Source of the DNA: Trichormus_B sp936914905 | Lineage (GTDB): Bacteria > Cyanobacteriota > Cyanobacteriia > Cyanobacteriales > Nostocaceae | Reading direction: 5' to 3' (one strand) | Length of the DNA stretch: 64,000 nucleotides | Assembly: GCF_039871975.1 (NCBI RefSeq) | Contig: NZ_JBDPLL010000001.1 | Shown here: positions 40,636 to 51,095 of the stretch, piece after piece | How positions within the stretch are numbered: the first letter of the stretch is position 1 | Layout of the letters: every line of letters starts with the position of its first letter | Program-made: the position numbers and the translations under genes | Notes under the pieces: generated by a model | What the model was told of the DNA's origin: nothing | The model's input: only the letters and a program-made list of their open reading frames with translations | Databases searched by the model: none

Positions 40636-40704
40636 AGTAGACCTTTGCTTTGCTTCAATTAAAAATTCAATCAAAAATCCCAATGGGTTGATAATTTTTA
40701 ATTC

Positions 40705-42035
40705 CCCGCAGGGGACATCTCTTACTGAAAAAATGGGTTTAAAGCCGTGTGCTTATAGGACGGCTTTTTGATGATAGAATGTTTTGTGTATAAGTTTTCC
40801 ACGTAAAATGTTCTTCTTGGAGTTCAAAGCTAAGGGGCTGGCAAATGAATACAATGCTGTTGATGAGGCAATTAGAACGGCTCAATTTGTTCGCAATAAG
40901 AGTATCTTTTTTTGGATGGATAATCGAGGTGTAGCGCAGAAAGAGTACAGTTATACCGCCTTAGTAAAATACTCCGAGAAGAGTTCCCCTTTGTTAAAGC
41001 TTTGAACTCAAGTGCTTCACAAGCCTCTATCGAAAGAGCCTATAGTTCCATAGCGTGGTTCTACGACAACTGCAAGAAGTCTATTCCTAGCAAAAAGGAA
41101 TATCTAAGGTTTCAGAAAAATTGTCGCTCAGTTGAATACAAGAGACCTGGGTGGAAATTATCTGATTCTAGGAAGAAAATAACTTTCACCAACAACAAGG
41201 ATATTGGCAAACTGAAACTCAAAGGAACTTGGGATTTCAACTTCTACCCATTAGACCAGATAAAACGGGTTAGGTTGATACGTCGGGCGGATGGCTACTA
41301 TATTCAGTTTTTAATTAGTATCAGAAAACAAAGTAGAAGAACAGCCCACAGGTAATAACGTTGGGTTAGATGTAGGACTCAAATAGTTCTATACCGATAG
41401 GAATAGTAACACCGAATCTAACCCCAGGTTTATCGTACTACCTAAACAAGGCTCTGCCAATCGTAAAAAAGCCATTAATCGACTAGGGCGAAGAATACAC
41501 CTCAAAATAAGTAGGGAACGTGAATAACACGCCAAGAGAGTACCGCGTTGCATAATCCAACCTCATGATTTGGTCGCCTACGAAGATTTGGGGATTAAGA
41601 ACTTACTTGAGGATTAAGAACTTAGTTAAAGATCACTGTCTTGCCAAGTCAATTAATGATGCTAGTTGGTATCAGTCCAGAAAATGGTTGGAGTATTTTG
41701 GGGTAAAGTTTGGCAGAATAACTGTTGCAGTTAATCCTGCCTACACTTCCCAGGAATGCTCTAACTTTCGTGCGATAGTCAAACAGTCTTTGTCAATGAG
41801 AACCCACGGTTGCAAATTTGGGTTTGTTTTAGACCGAGACTGGAATGCTGCTATCAACATTCTGAAATTAGCCTTGATTACCATAGGGTATACGGGAACT
41901 TGGATCTTAGATCAGAATGCTTCAAGAGATTCGACCACCACTGTGATTGGAGTAATCCTATCAGAGCCAGTTAGGTCTTGTAATGAAGAATCCCCACTCC
42001 TTGAGGTTGGGGAGTGTCAAATTCGCTATTCATCG
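40705..42035 (+). mobile_element. IS200/IS605-type element, tnpB only
   Basis: Left-end hairpin AAAGCCGT/ACGGCTTT (40741-40767) and right-end hairpin CCCCACTCC..GGTTGGGGAGTG (41992-42016) frame a degraded tnpB, the usual layout of IS605 elements lacking tnpA. The right end lies about 20 bases from the stop codon of rplT. Exact borders are approximate because these elements make no target duplication. Confidence 0.75.
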
Positions 42036-42059
42036 GTGTTACCTTTATCCGTTAATTAA
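40808..42059 (+). pseudogene. tnpB: tnpB pseudogene (RNA-guided nuclease family)
   Basis: Reading across frames: MFFLEFKAKGLANEYNAVDE, TAQFVRNKSIFFWMD, SASQASIERAYSSIAWFYDN, VGLDVGLK*FYTDRNSNTE (RuvC-I Asp kept), LVAYEDLGIKNL (RuvC-II Glu kept) and DRDWNAAINIL (RuvC-III Asp kept). The zinc finger is damaged: CSNF and CKFG replace two of four Cys. Frameshifts near 41003 and 41345, stops near 41385 and 41528, and a 19-bp imperfect tandem duplication (GGATTAAGAACTTA..., 41591-41628) inactivate it. Confidence 0.82.
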
Positions 42060-42412
42060 GCTTTAACAGAATTTGCCAGTTCTGCGACTTTAGCAAAGCT
42101 TGCAGGATCAAGAACTGCCAATTGTGCCAACATTTTGCGGTTAAGTTCAACGTTAGCTTTTTTGAGATTACCAATTAACTGGCTGTAGCTCAGACCATTT
42201 TGTCTAGAAGCTGCGTTAATACGAGTGATCCACAGACGGCGAAAATCACGTTTTTTCTTTTTGCGATCGCGGTAAGCACTGCGAAGCGCCTTCATCACCT
42301 GTTGGTTAGCGGTTCTAAACAGAGTTGAGTGAGAACCACGAAAACCTTTAGCTAATTTGAGAATCTTATTGCGGCGTTTACGAGCTACATTACCGCGTTT
42401 TACCCGGGTCAT
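42056..42412 (-). CDS. rplT: 50S ribosomal protein L20
   Basis: A 118-residue 23S rRNA-binding protein needed early in large-subunit assembly. It begins MTRVKRGNVARKRRNKILKL and keeps FRGSHSTLFRTANQQVMKAL, YRDRKKKKRDFRRLWITRIN and LSYSQLIGNLKKANVELNRK. Full length. It follows rpmI with a 22-base gap as in most bacteria; infC is not nearby. Its stop overlaps by 4 bases the last open frame of the tnpB remnant on the other strand. Confidence 0.97.
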   Translation of the reverse strand: MTRVKRGNVARKRRNKILKLAKGFRGSHSTLFRTANQQVMKALRSAYRDRKKKKRDFRRLWITRINAASRQNGLSYSQLIGNLKKANVELNRKMLAQLAVLDPASFAKVAELANSVKA

Positions 42413-42434
42413 ATCTTACTACCTGAAGAATATT

Positions 42435-42632
42435 TTACAAATAAGGAAGCATCAAGCGTACATTCTCTGCATCGCCTTCATCGACAATTGCCATCTTAGA
42501 CATATTGCGCTTTTTGTCAGCAGACTTGTGTTCAAGAAGGTGGTTTTTGAAAGCCTTGCGACGGACGATTTTACCTGTACCTGTGGCACGAAATCGCTTT
42601 GCCGCTGCTTTACGAGTTTTGAGTTTAGGCAT
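42435..42632 (-). CDS. rpmI: 50S ribosomal protein L35
   Basis: 65 residues from the ATG at 42632 (MPKLKTRKAAAKRFRATGTG), with KIVRRKAFKNHLLEHKSADK and the C-terminal VRLMLPYL. An upstream in-frame ATG at 42656 would add eight residues not seen in the family. It is the first gene of the rpmI-rplT operon. Confidence 0.96.
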   Translation of the reverse strand: MPKLKTRKAAAKRFRATGTGKIVRRKAFKNHLLEHKSADKKRNMSKMAIVDEGDAENVRLMLPYL

Positions 42633-42700
42633 GGGAATGGCTTTGATTCGACACAATCCCTCATTGTATACTAAGATAACCTAATTTAAACAATTGAGAG

Positions 42701-43672
42701 TTATTTTTCTAAAGCTGTGCTGACTTTCGGATCTAAAAGGATGCGTGAACCGGTTTGATCTACATTATAAATGCAAGATGCTTGATTGACTCTCACAACC
42801 ACTTCCCAACCGTTAATAGGGTCAAACTGTTGAGTACAGACTTCACCAAAATTAAACACACAACCATTACTGAAAGTTTTTTGTGTAGAACGAGTGATGT
42901 TTATAGCACGAGTTTGTAAATTAGAATGTTTATAAGCATCACTCAAAACTTTTTCAGCGATTTGTTCTGGTAGTTGAGAACCCTTAGAGGTAGTAATTTT
43001 TGGGTCAAGAACGATTTGTGAACCGGATTTATCTACATGATAAGTCCAAGACTCTCCTTTTACCTTCACAATTAGTTGCCAACCTTCTACGGGGTCAAAC
43101 AATTGAGTACAGACTTCACCAAAATTAAACACACAGGAATTACTGAAAGTTTTTGTTGTAGAGCGAGTAATTTTTATGGCACTTTTTGGTAAACCAGAAC
43201 GGCTAGCTGCATCGGTGATCACTTTATCCGCAATGCTTTTTGGCAGTTGGGAAACATCAGATATATTAATTTTAGGGTCAATCACAATTTGGGAAGATTG
43301 ACTAACATGATAAGTCCAAGATTGTTCTTTAACTCTGACAATGACCACCCAACCCTGAATAGGTATGTATTCCTTAGTACAAATTTCCTTAAACTCAAAC
43401 ATACAGAGGTTTCCAAAGCTTGTCGGTGTGACTTTAGAAATTTTCAAATCAGCGATTTTCACCCCAGAACGCAGGGAAGCATCCCTTAGCACAGCCGTAG
43501 AAATATCTCCGGGTAAAGTATTTTGGGCGATTTGTATCTGTTCAGCTCCAGGAATAGCTACAGATGTATTGTTGTTAGCAACATCCACTCCACAAGCCAG
43601 TATACTGCTTAAGACAAGAGTTAAAACAATAGACTGAGATAATTTAGAGTTATTTTTCAGATTAGAAAACAT
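42701..43672 (-). CDS. predicted lipoprotein with three Cys-containing repeats
   Basis: From the ATG at 43672 (GGA-rich site upstream) the protein has 323 residues. It opens with a signal sequence and lipobox-like ILAC (SIVLTLVLSSILACG). Three repeats of about 85-90 residues follow, starting LPGDIS, LPKSIA and LPEQIA. Each has a conserved core SF(G/S)N-x-C-x-F-x-F-x-E-x-C-T and then GW-x-(V/L)(I/V)V-(R/K)V...Y-x-V...DPK. The paired Cys in each unit could form a disulfide in the periplasm. The GW..V.V...YHVD pattern vaguely recalls PepSY-like folds, an inference only. I do not know a named family. Confidence 0.72.
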   Translation of the reverse strand: MFSNLKNNSKLSQSIVLTLVLSSILACGVDVANNNTSVAIPGAEQIQIAQNTLPGDISTAVLRDASLRSGVKIADLKISKVTPTSFGNLCMFEFKEICTKEYIPIQGWVVIVRVKEQSWTYHVSQSSQIVIDPKINISDVSQLPKSIADKVITDAASRSGLPKSAIKITRSTTKTFSNSCVFNFGEVCTQLFDPVEGWQLIVKVKGESWTYHVDKSGSQIVLDPKITTSKGSQLPEQIAEKVLSDAYKHSNLQTRAINITRSTQKTFSNGCVFNFGEVCTQQFDPINGWEVVVRVNQASCIYNVDQTGSRILLDPKVSTALEK

Positions 43673-44350
43673 AGATATTTTTTCCAGATCTTTAGATAGA
43701 TACAAACTTATTTACTATTTTGATCATAATTTTCTTCCCGAGATTGTTAATTGATAATTGGCAATATGAACAGACATAAAAACTACTATGTGTTCGTTCC
43801 GACTGACCATATTCTTTGATACGAGCAATATATTTCTGTATTCCTTTAAAGCTGTGGATATCAAAATAACTGGAAAAAGTAGGGAATTTAGGGCAGACAG
43901 GGTAATTACTGTACCTACTAAGGTAGCTGCGCAATTAGCATAACTTGCACTAACTTCTCTAAAGAATAGGAGTTGGAGATGATGAAACTAAAAAGTAATA
44001 CCAAAAGTGGGATGTGCGTGCCTAAGCCACTAACATAATCTTGGCTGTATAACGTTCTTAACAAATCTAAAACAACTTAGGGATGAATATAGATGAAGTT
44101 TTTGATTCTGTCGCATAACTTTTGATACCTTTAGTGTTAAGATTTATATTTTTATAGGAAAACAGGAAGATTTGTGATCCTTTTCGGTAAATTTACAACT
44201 CTAATTCTTAATATTACCAAGTTATTTTCTGAAGTTTCTATGGTTTTGGATTACTGCAGTTTTTGTAAGAAAAACTACAATGTCCCCAACTTTTTGGAAA
44301 GGTCGGAGATATATTAATAGCGAAGATAACAAACGGACATGATGTTTTTA
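43673..44350. other. intergenic, 678 bp, with an unassigned ORF
   Basis: An 80-codon minus-strand frame (43692-43934) contains FPTFSSYFDIHSFKGIQKYI and IKEYGQSERTHSSFYVCSYC; it looks like protein and may be the end of a transposase-type gene, but I cannot place it. The rest is AT-rich with no gene seen. Confidence 0.4.
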
Positions 44351-46708
44351 TTAATCTATATACTTGGAGAATTCTCGTTTTAAAGCGGTAAATACCGGAC
44401 AAGGGGCTGAAGCTTGTAAATTATCAGGTTTACTCCAAGTAAATGGTGCTTGATACGCTGCAGAGATCCATAAAAGTCTTTTTGCCCTGGTCATAGCAAC
44501 ATACAATAAACGGTATTCTTCAGCCACTTTGAGGTATTTGGCTTGTTCCCAAGCTTGGCTTACACTGGGTATAGTTTCTGTTTGTTGATGAAGTCCGGCG
44601 CGAATTTGGGTGCGTGCTACTTCTGATAAGGTAAAATCGCCTAAAAATTGGCTTTGGGGAGGAACCCAAAATTTACCAGGAATTAAGTTTTCATGCAAAA
44701 ACGGTAGGAAAACATAATCCCAGTCCAACCCTTTCGCTTTGTGCATAGTTATAATTGTTAATTGTCCCTTTTTGGTATATTGTTCTTCCGAATTTTCTGT
44801 ATCTACTGGTTCAAAGCGTTCAGAATTAACGATTTCACTTAAAGCCGACAGCATTGAACCCATAGAATTATTACTCCAATTTTGTAGGTTTACCCGTTCT
44901 GCAAGTTTGTCAGCGGTGGCTAATTCGGCTTGGTCGTAATTTAAGGTTAAGGCTAAAAACGGAATAATTTGATATATGGGTAGTTCTAAACGGGCATGAA
45001 GTAAACTGCGACACAAATGAGCAGCTTTTTGAACTATCTCTGTTTGAGGAGTGGCTAGGGGTCCAGGATATAAAAATTCTTCTGGGATACTGGCTAGGGA
45101 GTTGATGTCTTGGGTGGGAATTAATTGACGTTGTACTAAAACCTGAAGAGTGGCTTTTAAATAATCAGGGGAATGCGGGCGATCACAAAATTGCAATAAT
45201 GATAAAATTTCCTGTGGAACATGAGAACGTCTTTCCATTTCTCCCACATCATAAAGTTTAATTTGATGTTCTTGATAAATAGCTTCTAACGCCGATGTTA
45301 ACCATCTCCCCTGACGATTTTCCCTGACTAATACCGCCGCACGGGAATCAGGGTTTTGAGTAAATAATTCAATTACTCTCTGGGAAAGCAACTCAACTGT
45401 ATGATGAATATCACGAGGGCTATACAATTCCAGACCTTTACCAAATGGTGCAGGATTAGCATTTGGTTGGGGGTCGCCCATATTAACAGCCGCAATTTTC
45501 TGGGATAGAAATGGTGTTTGTTCGTTGTTACTTATGGTTGACCATTGACTATTTACCCACTCCAATGCAAAGTTGGCCGCATCAATAATAATTTTGCTAC
45601 TACGACCAGCTTGATTCATTGTTGCTAGTCGTTGATTAATATCACAACTCTTACAAAACTCCCGAAAATAAATCGGATCACCAGGTGTAAAAGTTGAATT
45701 AATTGCCTGATTAGGATCACCAACTCTGACTAAATTGAGTGTTGATTTATCTGCATTATTCCCGTCTTCTTCACGAGCTAATATTTCTAAAAGCTGCGTT
45801 TGTAGTGGGCTAGAATCTTGGGCTTCATCTTCAAAAATTGCGAAAATTTGATTTTGTTCAATCCGTCTGGCGCTAGAATTTTCTAACACGCGTAAAGCAG
45901 CTAAAATCATATCATCGTAGTCAATGAAATCTTGGCAAGCCATTAATTTTTGATATTGTTCATACAATCCCGCTGCAACTTGTAAAATTTGATAGGTATC
46001 TTGGGTTTTTTCACTCCATTTATAGAGTTTTTCCGGTAATATTCCCGAACTTTTAGCTTCGTGAATGACCGTATAAGCCAAATCTGGTAATATTTCTGTG
46101 CGTAGCACAGACTGACGACGTAGTTTTTCTGTTTCTTCACCATCAAATTTTTGACCTTCTAGTAAGCGTCGATAAAGTTCAGGATGTTTTGTAATCCATT
46201 GTTCTACGGCTGTGCGGATGAAGCGATGAGTTTGATTAGGGGTGATTAATGTGACGTTTTCTAACTGCAACCCGGATAAATCAGGATGACGATTGGCTAT
46301 ATTTAAGGCTAAACCGTGGAGGGTATAAACAGCAAAGCCTGTTTGTGGTAAGGATAGTTGTTTAAGTTTGTCGCGGATTTTTAATTTTAGGTTAGCAGCA
46401 GCAGAACGGGTAAAGGTGACAACTACTAACTGACGCCGATAATTATTACCTGTGGTGAGGGAATACTGATACTGGCGAGCTATTGCTATGGCAGCAGCAG
46501 CAGCGATTCCTGTAGATTTACCAGCACCAGGGACAGCAGATACAGCCAGTAGACCCGATTCCCAATCAGCCATTTGCTTTTGTCCTGGTCGCAGACTATG
46601 ACGAATTTTGTCAATATTTTTTCGTAACTTAGCTGGTGGTGATGGCTGAATATCTTCTATTTCCAGACTTTCGTGATTGAGTATAACCGTAAAATTATGT
46701 TTGGACAT
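44351..46708 (-). CDS. UvrD/PcrA-like ATP-dependent DNA helicase
   Basis: A 785-residue superfamily 1A helicase. Motifs: Walker A LAVSAVPGAGKSTGIA (~55), motif Ia VVVTFTRSAAANLK, Walker B IFAIFEDEAQDSSPLQ, motif III VRVGDPNQAINSTFT, motif V LTIITMHKAKGLDWDYVFLP and motif VI YRLLYVAMTRAKRLLWIS. It is longer at the N-terminus than PcrA (about 40 extra residues) and lacks the UvrD C-terminal extension. Probable 3'-5' translocation in DNA repair; whether it is the main UvrD of the organism cannot be told. Frame intact. Confidence 0.9.
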   Translation of the reverse strand: MSKHNFTVILNHESLEIEDIQPSPPAKLRKNIDKIRHSLRPGQKQMADWESGLLAVSAVPGAGKSTGIAAAAAIAIARQYQYSLTTGNNYRRQLVVVTFTRSAAANLKLKIRDKLKQLSLPQTGFAVYTLHGLALNIANRHPDLSGLQLENVTLITPNQTHRFIRTAVEQWITKHPELYRRLLEGQKFDGEETEKLRRQSVLRTEILPDLAYTVIHEAKSSGILPEKLYKWSEKTQDTYQILQVAAGLYEQYQKLMACQDFIDYDDMILAALRVLENSSARRIEQNQIFAIFEDEAQDSSPLQTQLLEILAREEDGNNADKSTLNLVRVGDPNQAINSTFTPGDPIYFREFCKSCDINQRLATMNQAGRSSKIIIDAANFALEWVNSQWSTISNNEQTPFLSQKIAAVNMGDPQPNANPAPFGKGLELYSPRDIHHTVELLSQRVIELFTQNPDSRAAVLVRENRQGRWLTSALEAIYQEHQIKLYDVGEMERRSHVPQEILSLLQFCDRPHSPDYLKATLQVLVQRQLIPTQDINSLASIPEEFLYPGPLATPQTEIVQKAAHLCRSLLHARLELPIYQIIPFLALTLNYDQAELATADKLAERVNLQNWSNNSMGSMLSALSEIVNSERFEPVDTENSEEQYTKKGQLTIITMHKAKGLDWDYVFLPFLHENLIPGKFWVPPQSQFLGDFTLSEVARTQIRAGLHQQTETIPSVSQAWEQAKYLKVAEEYRLLYVAMTRAKRLLWISAAYQAPFTWSKPDNLQASAPCPVFTALKREFSKYID

Positions 46709-46837
46709 ATTAAAATTTAGACTTTTATTTTAATCATGACAGTAGAGAAATGAACAACATCGATTTATTATTTATCTTTAATTAGTGTTCAATACTTGTC
46801 AGTTCAGAGGGGAAGGAGCAAAATCAAACCTGAATGA

Positions 46838-48543
46838 TCAATCGCAAACTATATCTACAATTATCTGGGTTTAACTGGTGTTATTATACTGGGGGCTACT
46901 TTGCGCTTTTGGCATTTGGACTTGAAACCTCTCTAGCTAGATAAAATAATTACTGATATTTTTAGCTTGGGTAAAAATTACCGTGATTTACCTTTATATG
47001 TAGTTTTTCCTCTCCACTAGCTACAGGAAATTTTTACTTTTTAGCCTGGGGTTAGCTGTTCTCAAATCGCGGAGAATCTGGCCAGTTATTCTACGTATCT
47101 ACCCCTATTTTTTTGTATTATGTACAGTTGCTTAGGGTGGTTAAATCCTTTGGGTACAGATTGGGTAACAAAGTTGTGATCGCTCTCAGTTTTATTTGGT
47201 GTGGCTGCTATCATGGCTATTTATGGTGTTAATAGTATTGCCTTTTATCCTGCTTCTAGAATCATTGCCGCATTCTTCATGGCTTTATCCCCCTTTGCTG
47301 TGTATCTTTCCCAAGAAGCAAGGTACTACACTTTACCTATGCTCTTGATAATTTTATCATTATTCTTGCTCATTAAAATTCAGCAAGATATATTTACCTC
47401 GCAGCGTGTTAGATTGAGTGTTTGGTTATTATGGTTAATTATTAATAGTCTTGTCTTTATATTCACTACTTCTTTAGTATAGCTTTTAGTCCCGAGATTG
47501 CCAGACTATAACTAATAATTTATTACGGCATAACAAAAATTATTAACCTGCGTCAAATTTGTTTAGATCTAATTATCTATACCAGCGGCGTTATTATTAG
47601 TTATATTCCCTAGTTATTGGCAGTATTCAGCCTTGTCACAGTTCATATACTAACTGGTTACCATCTCCTCATCATCTTGAACCCATCTATTACACTTTGA
47701 TTAATTGGGCATTAATGATCATTTCTCTCCCTGTAGAGAATCAGCCCATAGGAATTGCGGTTATTTGTGGATGGATTTTTCATTGTGGTGTTTACAATTT
47801 GGGTATAAATACAAGTTTTTGCAAGTTTAAAATTACTGTAGTCAGAAAGTAAAGCTCATTTATCTACATTATTAATTCTTTTGAATTTTACTTTTTCTGT
47901 TTTACTTCAATTTTTAATTATTGCTTATTTACTAGGTAAATACATTACGCCTGTCCCGCGTTGTAGTTTTGTTTACTATCCTGGGTTTTGCACCATTTTA
48001 GTAGCAAGTTTATAAAAAGTCATAAAGACAAAACTGATTTTTTTAAAATTAGGTATTGTCAGTTGTATTTTTGTATTTTCCTTGTTAATCATTTAACTTT
48101 CCAAAAACCTTTTCTACCTGACCTAGTTACCAAAAATATGAATTTAGAACCTAATCTACCCTATCTCCCCTTCATTTTGCTGATAAAATACGATAGTTAC
48201 CAAGAAGTAGCAGCAGGTTGAAGTTTGGCTTTAACATAACATTGGAAAAATGAAGATACCATAAAATCCAAAACCGATCAAATTTATTAAATAATGATAG
48301 TTTAGCTTGTGTATATAAATCTGTTGATTTGTTAATTTATCTTCTCTTGCTCACACAGTTATTAAATTTTATAACTTCCATAAATCTCAGTTTCATTTAT
48401 GGTTTGTAGGCTCAGGAATGAGAAAAAAGATTACGCTCCTAACTTAACAATTGCTGGGTAAATCAATTGTGATATAGAACCTACCCAGCATTATTTATGG
48501 TATTGGTCAATTTCCCTATCAGCTTTATCGTTGTGAAAAGAGG
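46838..48543 (+). pseudogene. glycosyltransferase family 39-type membrane protein pseudogene
   Basis: A multi-pass membrane protein in ruins. The best piece (47201-47482) reads IIAAFFMALSPFAVYLSQEA, RYYTLPMLLIILSLFLLIKI and WLLWLIINSLVFIFTTSLV, typical of GT39 (dolichyl-phosphate-mannose type) sugar transferases of cyanobacteria. Upstream there are FNWCYYTGG-like and WGLAVLKSRR fragments. Downstream come KDYAPNLTIAG and IIYGIGQFPYQLYRCEK, which look like the soluble tail. More than ten stops and frameshifts are present. Confidence 0.6.
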
Positions 48544-48618
48544 GAATAGGGAACAGAGGAGAAATATTATCTTTCTTCTGCCTCTTGCTTTTTGCCTTCT
48601 TCCACTGATAACTCATAT

Positions 48619-49704
48619 TTATTCGTCAATTTGCCAGCAGTCTTTGGTAAATTCTTCATCTAGAACTTTCTTAGGACGTAAAATGATGATGATTTTTCCT
48701 AATAAAGTGTTTTCTGGTGCTGTTTCAAACCATTGAAAATCAACTTCTCCAGAATTATCAAATGCAAAGTAACTAGATGCATCCCATTCTCTTTGGGCGC
48801 GATCTATGACGACTATAACTGGTTCTATTTTGGTTTGTATGGGGTTGGGGAAAATATCACTACTGGCAACAATTACTACTGGATCTTCTGCTAACTTTAA
48901 CACTTGCCAACCTGGTAAAGCTACCCAAGCTTGTTCTCCGGCAAATTTGACAATGCGAAATGGTTCAACTTCTGTAATTATGGGTACGGAACGTAAATCT
49001 TTTGGTGTTAACGGCAACTCACCCACTACGGGGACAATTCTGGGTAAGTCTTCGTCTGATTCTAGACGGAAAAAGGGGAGAATTGGGGCTGGACGTTGGG
49101 CAATTACGGTAAAATCAGTTAGTAGTTGTTCGATTTGTTTTCTGGCTGTGGGCGAATTAACAAAACGTAACCCCTTAGCAATTAAGCATGATCGCTCTTG
49201 TAAGTCGGAGTTTTGTCTGGCTAATTTCCAAGCTTGATAAGCTACTGCATCCCCTGGATGTTTGGTAAAACCTTGTGGTGGTCTGGAGAAGCGAGAAAAA
49301 TCTTTAATTGCTTTGGCTATCTCCCGCGCTTCGTCTACGTCGAGTTTATGGAGAAAAATCAGGTCTGCGGCTGCGGCTCGATCTTCTTGAGTCAGTAAGC
49401 GTAGTTCGTAGAGAATATCACTAGCTCTTGTCCCGTAGTATGCCCTTGTTGCTTCAGATGCGCCAAACTTTTCTAAAGCATTGTAAACCTGAGAACCAAC
49501 AATAACTTGATTCTGTTGGATTGGCTCAAATCCAGTGGCTTCAAAGATATCTTGGGGATTGTAACCATTTTTTTGGAGGAAGGCGATCGCCTTCCCCCAT
49601 TCTACCCAGTTACCTTGTTTTTGTCTCAACTTGACTAATAATTCTTGTGCTGTATCGTTAACAGTATGATCAGTATATTGAGAGTTGGATTGTAATTCAG
49701 TCAT
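48619..49704 (-). CDS. raf1: RuBisCO accumulation factor 1
   Basis: A 361-residue chaperone that brings RbcL dimers to the octamer. The N-terminal alpha domain contains ELLVKLRQKQGNWVEWGKAI, GYNPQDIFEATGFEPIQQNQ and LYELRLLTQEDRAAAADLI. The C-terminal beta domain contains PILPFFRLESDEDLPRIVPV and GKIIIILRPKKVLDEEFT. Length matches other cyanobacterial Raf1 proteins. The ATG at 49704 opens the helical domain directly. It stands alone between the GT39 relic and a response regulator. Confidence 0.93.
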   Translation of the reverse strand: MTELQSNSQYTDHTVNDTAQELLVKLRQKQGNWVEWGKAIAFLQKNGYNPQDIFEATGFEPIQQNQVIVGSQVYNALEKFGASEATRAYYGTRASDILYELRLLTQEDRAAAADLIFLHKLDVDEAREIAKAIKDFSRFSRPPQGFTKHPGDAVAYQAWKLARQNSDLQERSCLIAKGLRFVNSPTARKQIEQLLTDFTVIAQRPAPILPFFRLESDEDLPRIVPVVGELPLTPKDLRSVPIITEVEPFRIVKFAGEQAWVALPGWQVLKLAEDPVVIVASSDIFPNPIQTKIEPVIVVIDRAQREWDASSYFAFDNSGEVDFQWFETAPENTLLGKIIIILRPKKVLDEEFTKDCWQIDE

Positions 49705-50114
49705 AATTCTGATTTGTAAGGGTCAACTTAATATGGTGATAGTAGTTTTTCCAGTTATGGACTTGGCTGCTGGCATCAGCTTTTAATCTTTACTCCAGAC
49801 TCTGAGCTCATCTATCAAGGTGTAATTAAAATATGTTACAGCTTAATCTGAGAAGCAAATCTTATTTTAATCTGCTTAATGCCGACACAAAATTAATCCC
49901 CAGACAGAAAGGAAAAATCGCCAAATCCTATACAAATCTATATATCCAGCCCCAAAATCTACTAATGAGGTTCTATACACCCTACAGCCTATCTCCTATC
50001 CCCAGCTTATTGACTTTTAAAGTCAACTGTATATTGAATCACTGACAATAAAGATTTTCAACTCAGCCTTGTATGGAATATCACAAAATTGTGAAGATGA
50101 TATAAAGCAAAATT
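49705..50114. other. intergenic, 410 bp
   Basis: Contains promoters for two divergent genes (raf1 and the REC-GAF regulator). A 70-codon frame at 49833-50045 has no recognisable sequence. Confidence 0.5.
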
Positions 50115-51068
50115 ATGAATAACCATAATGTCGAAGTTAATACAATTAACCGTCCATTAAGTACCCGCGAACGGAATCAAAAGCTCAAAATCCTCGTAGT
50201 TGATGATGAACAAGATAATCTAGATTTGCTGTATCGCACCTTTCGCCGTGATTTTAATGTCCTCAAGGCTGATAGTGGTTTAAATGCGCTGCAACTGTTG
50301 GAAACAGAGGGTGAAGTGGCGGTAATTATCTCTGATCAGCGGATGCCAGAAATGAAAGGAACTGAATTTCTGAGCCGAACTGTACCACAATTTCCCGATA
50401 CAGTCAGAATTATTCTTACTGGTTTCACTGATATTGAAGATTTGGTAGAGGCTATTAATGCTGGTCAAGTTTTCAAGTACATTACCAAACCTTGGGACTC
50501 TGGAGAACTGAAGGAAGTGGTGCAAAGAGCAGCAGCAACCTATGATTTACTGAAGCAACGCACAGAAGAATTGCGCCGTGCTAATTCCCAAATGCACCTT
50601 TTGACTGTTTTAGTGGAAGTGACACAAGTTGCTTCTAAACTAGAAGCAACTCTAATTCCTATCGCTAAAGCCTTTAGTGAAACTTTTACTGCCGATTGCT
50701 GTATTGTACAACTTATAGAAGGAAATGCTCTGACGGAAACCCAAGGGGCTTACAGTGATAAAGGAGTAGTTGACAATTGGCTCTCCCAAGATCCACTAGC
50801 CAGAAACGCGATCACCACTGGCCAAATCCAATCATCTCTCAATATACCTAAAGATCCTAATCTCAACAGTCTTACTCACTACCAAGCAGCTGGTGTGGAA
50901 GCACATGTAATTATCCCCATTATTTATCGACAGCAAATGTTGGGAGTGTTATCGCTACAGTGGCAAAAACCTTGTTATTTAAGAGCAGATGAACTTAAAC
51001 TTATACATCTATCAGTAGAATTAATAGCAATCGCCTTATCCAGTAGTTATAGGGGTGTAGAGGTGTAG
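50115..51068 (+). CDS. response regulator with GAF domain
   Basis: A 317-residue protein. Residues ~23-145 form a receiver domain: KILVVDDEQDNLDLLYRTF, phospho-acceptor in VIISDQRMPEMKG, TGFTDIEDLVEAINAG and YITKPWD. A short coiled linker (LLKQRTEELRRANSQMHLL) leads to a GAF domain (~165-310) with AFSETFTADCCIVQLIEGNA and VIIPIIYRQQMLGVLSLQW. A Cys in the GAF domain (ADCCIV) is not in the usual bilin-binding position, so chromophore binding is doubtful. No output domain is present. It lies 28 bases before menG and may be cotranscribed. Confidence 0.88.
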   Translation: MNNHNVEVNTINRPLSTRERNQKLKILVVDDEQDNLDLLYRTFRRDFNVLKADSGLNALQLLETEGEVAVIISDQRMPEMKGTEFLSRTVPQFPDTVRIILTGFTDIEDLVEAINAGQVFKYITKPWDSGELKEVVQRAAATYDLLKQRTEELRRANSQMHLLTVLVEVTQVASKLEATLIPIAKAFSETFTADCCIVQLIEGNALTETQGAYSDKGVVDNWLSQDPLARNAITTGQIQSSLNIPKDPNLNSLTHYQAAGVEAHVIIPIIYRQQMLGVLSLQWQKPCYLRADELKLIHLSVELIAIALSSSYRGVEV

Positions 51069-51095
51069 GGGAAAAAATCTAACGACTAATGACTA

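Noticed and set aside
50115..51068. GAF domain as a bilin-binding photoreceptor
   Set aside because: The Cys residues are not in the chromophore-attachment context I would expect and no output domain is present.
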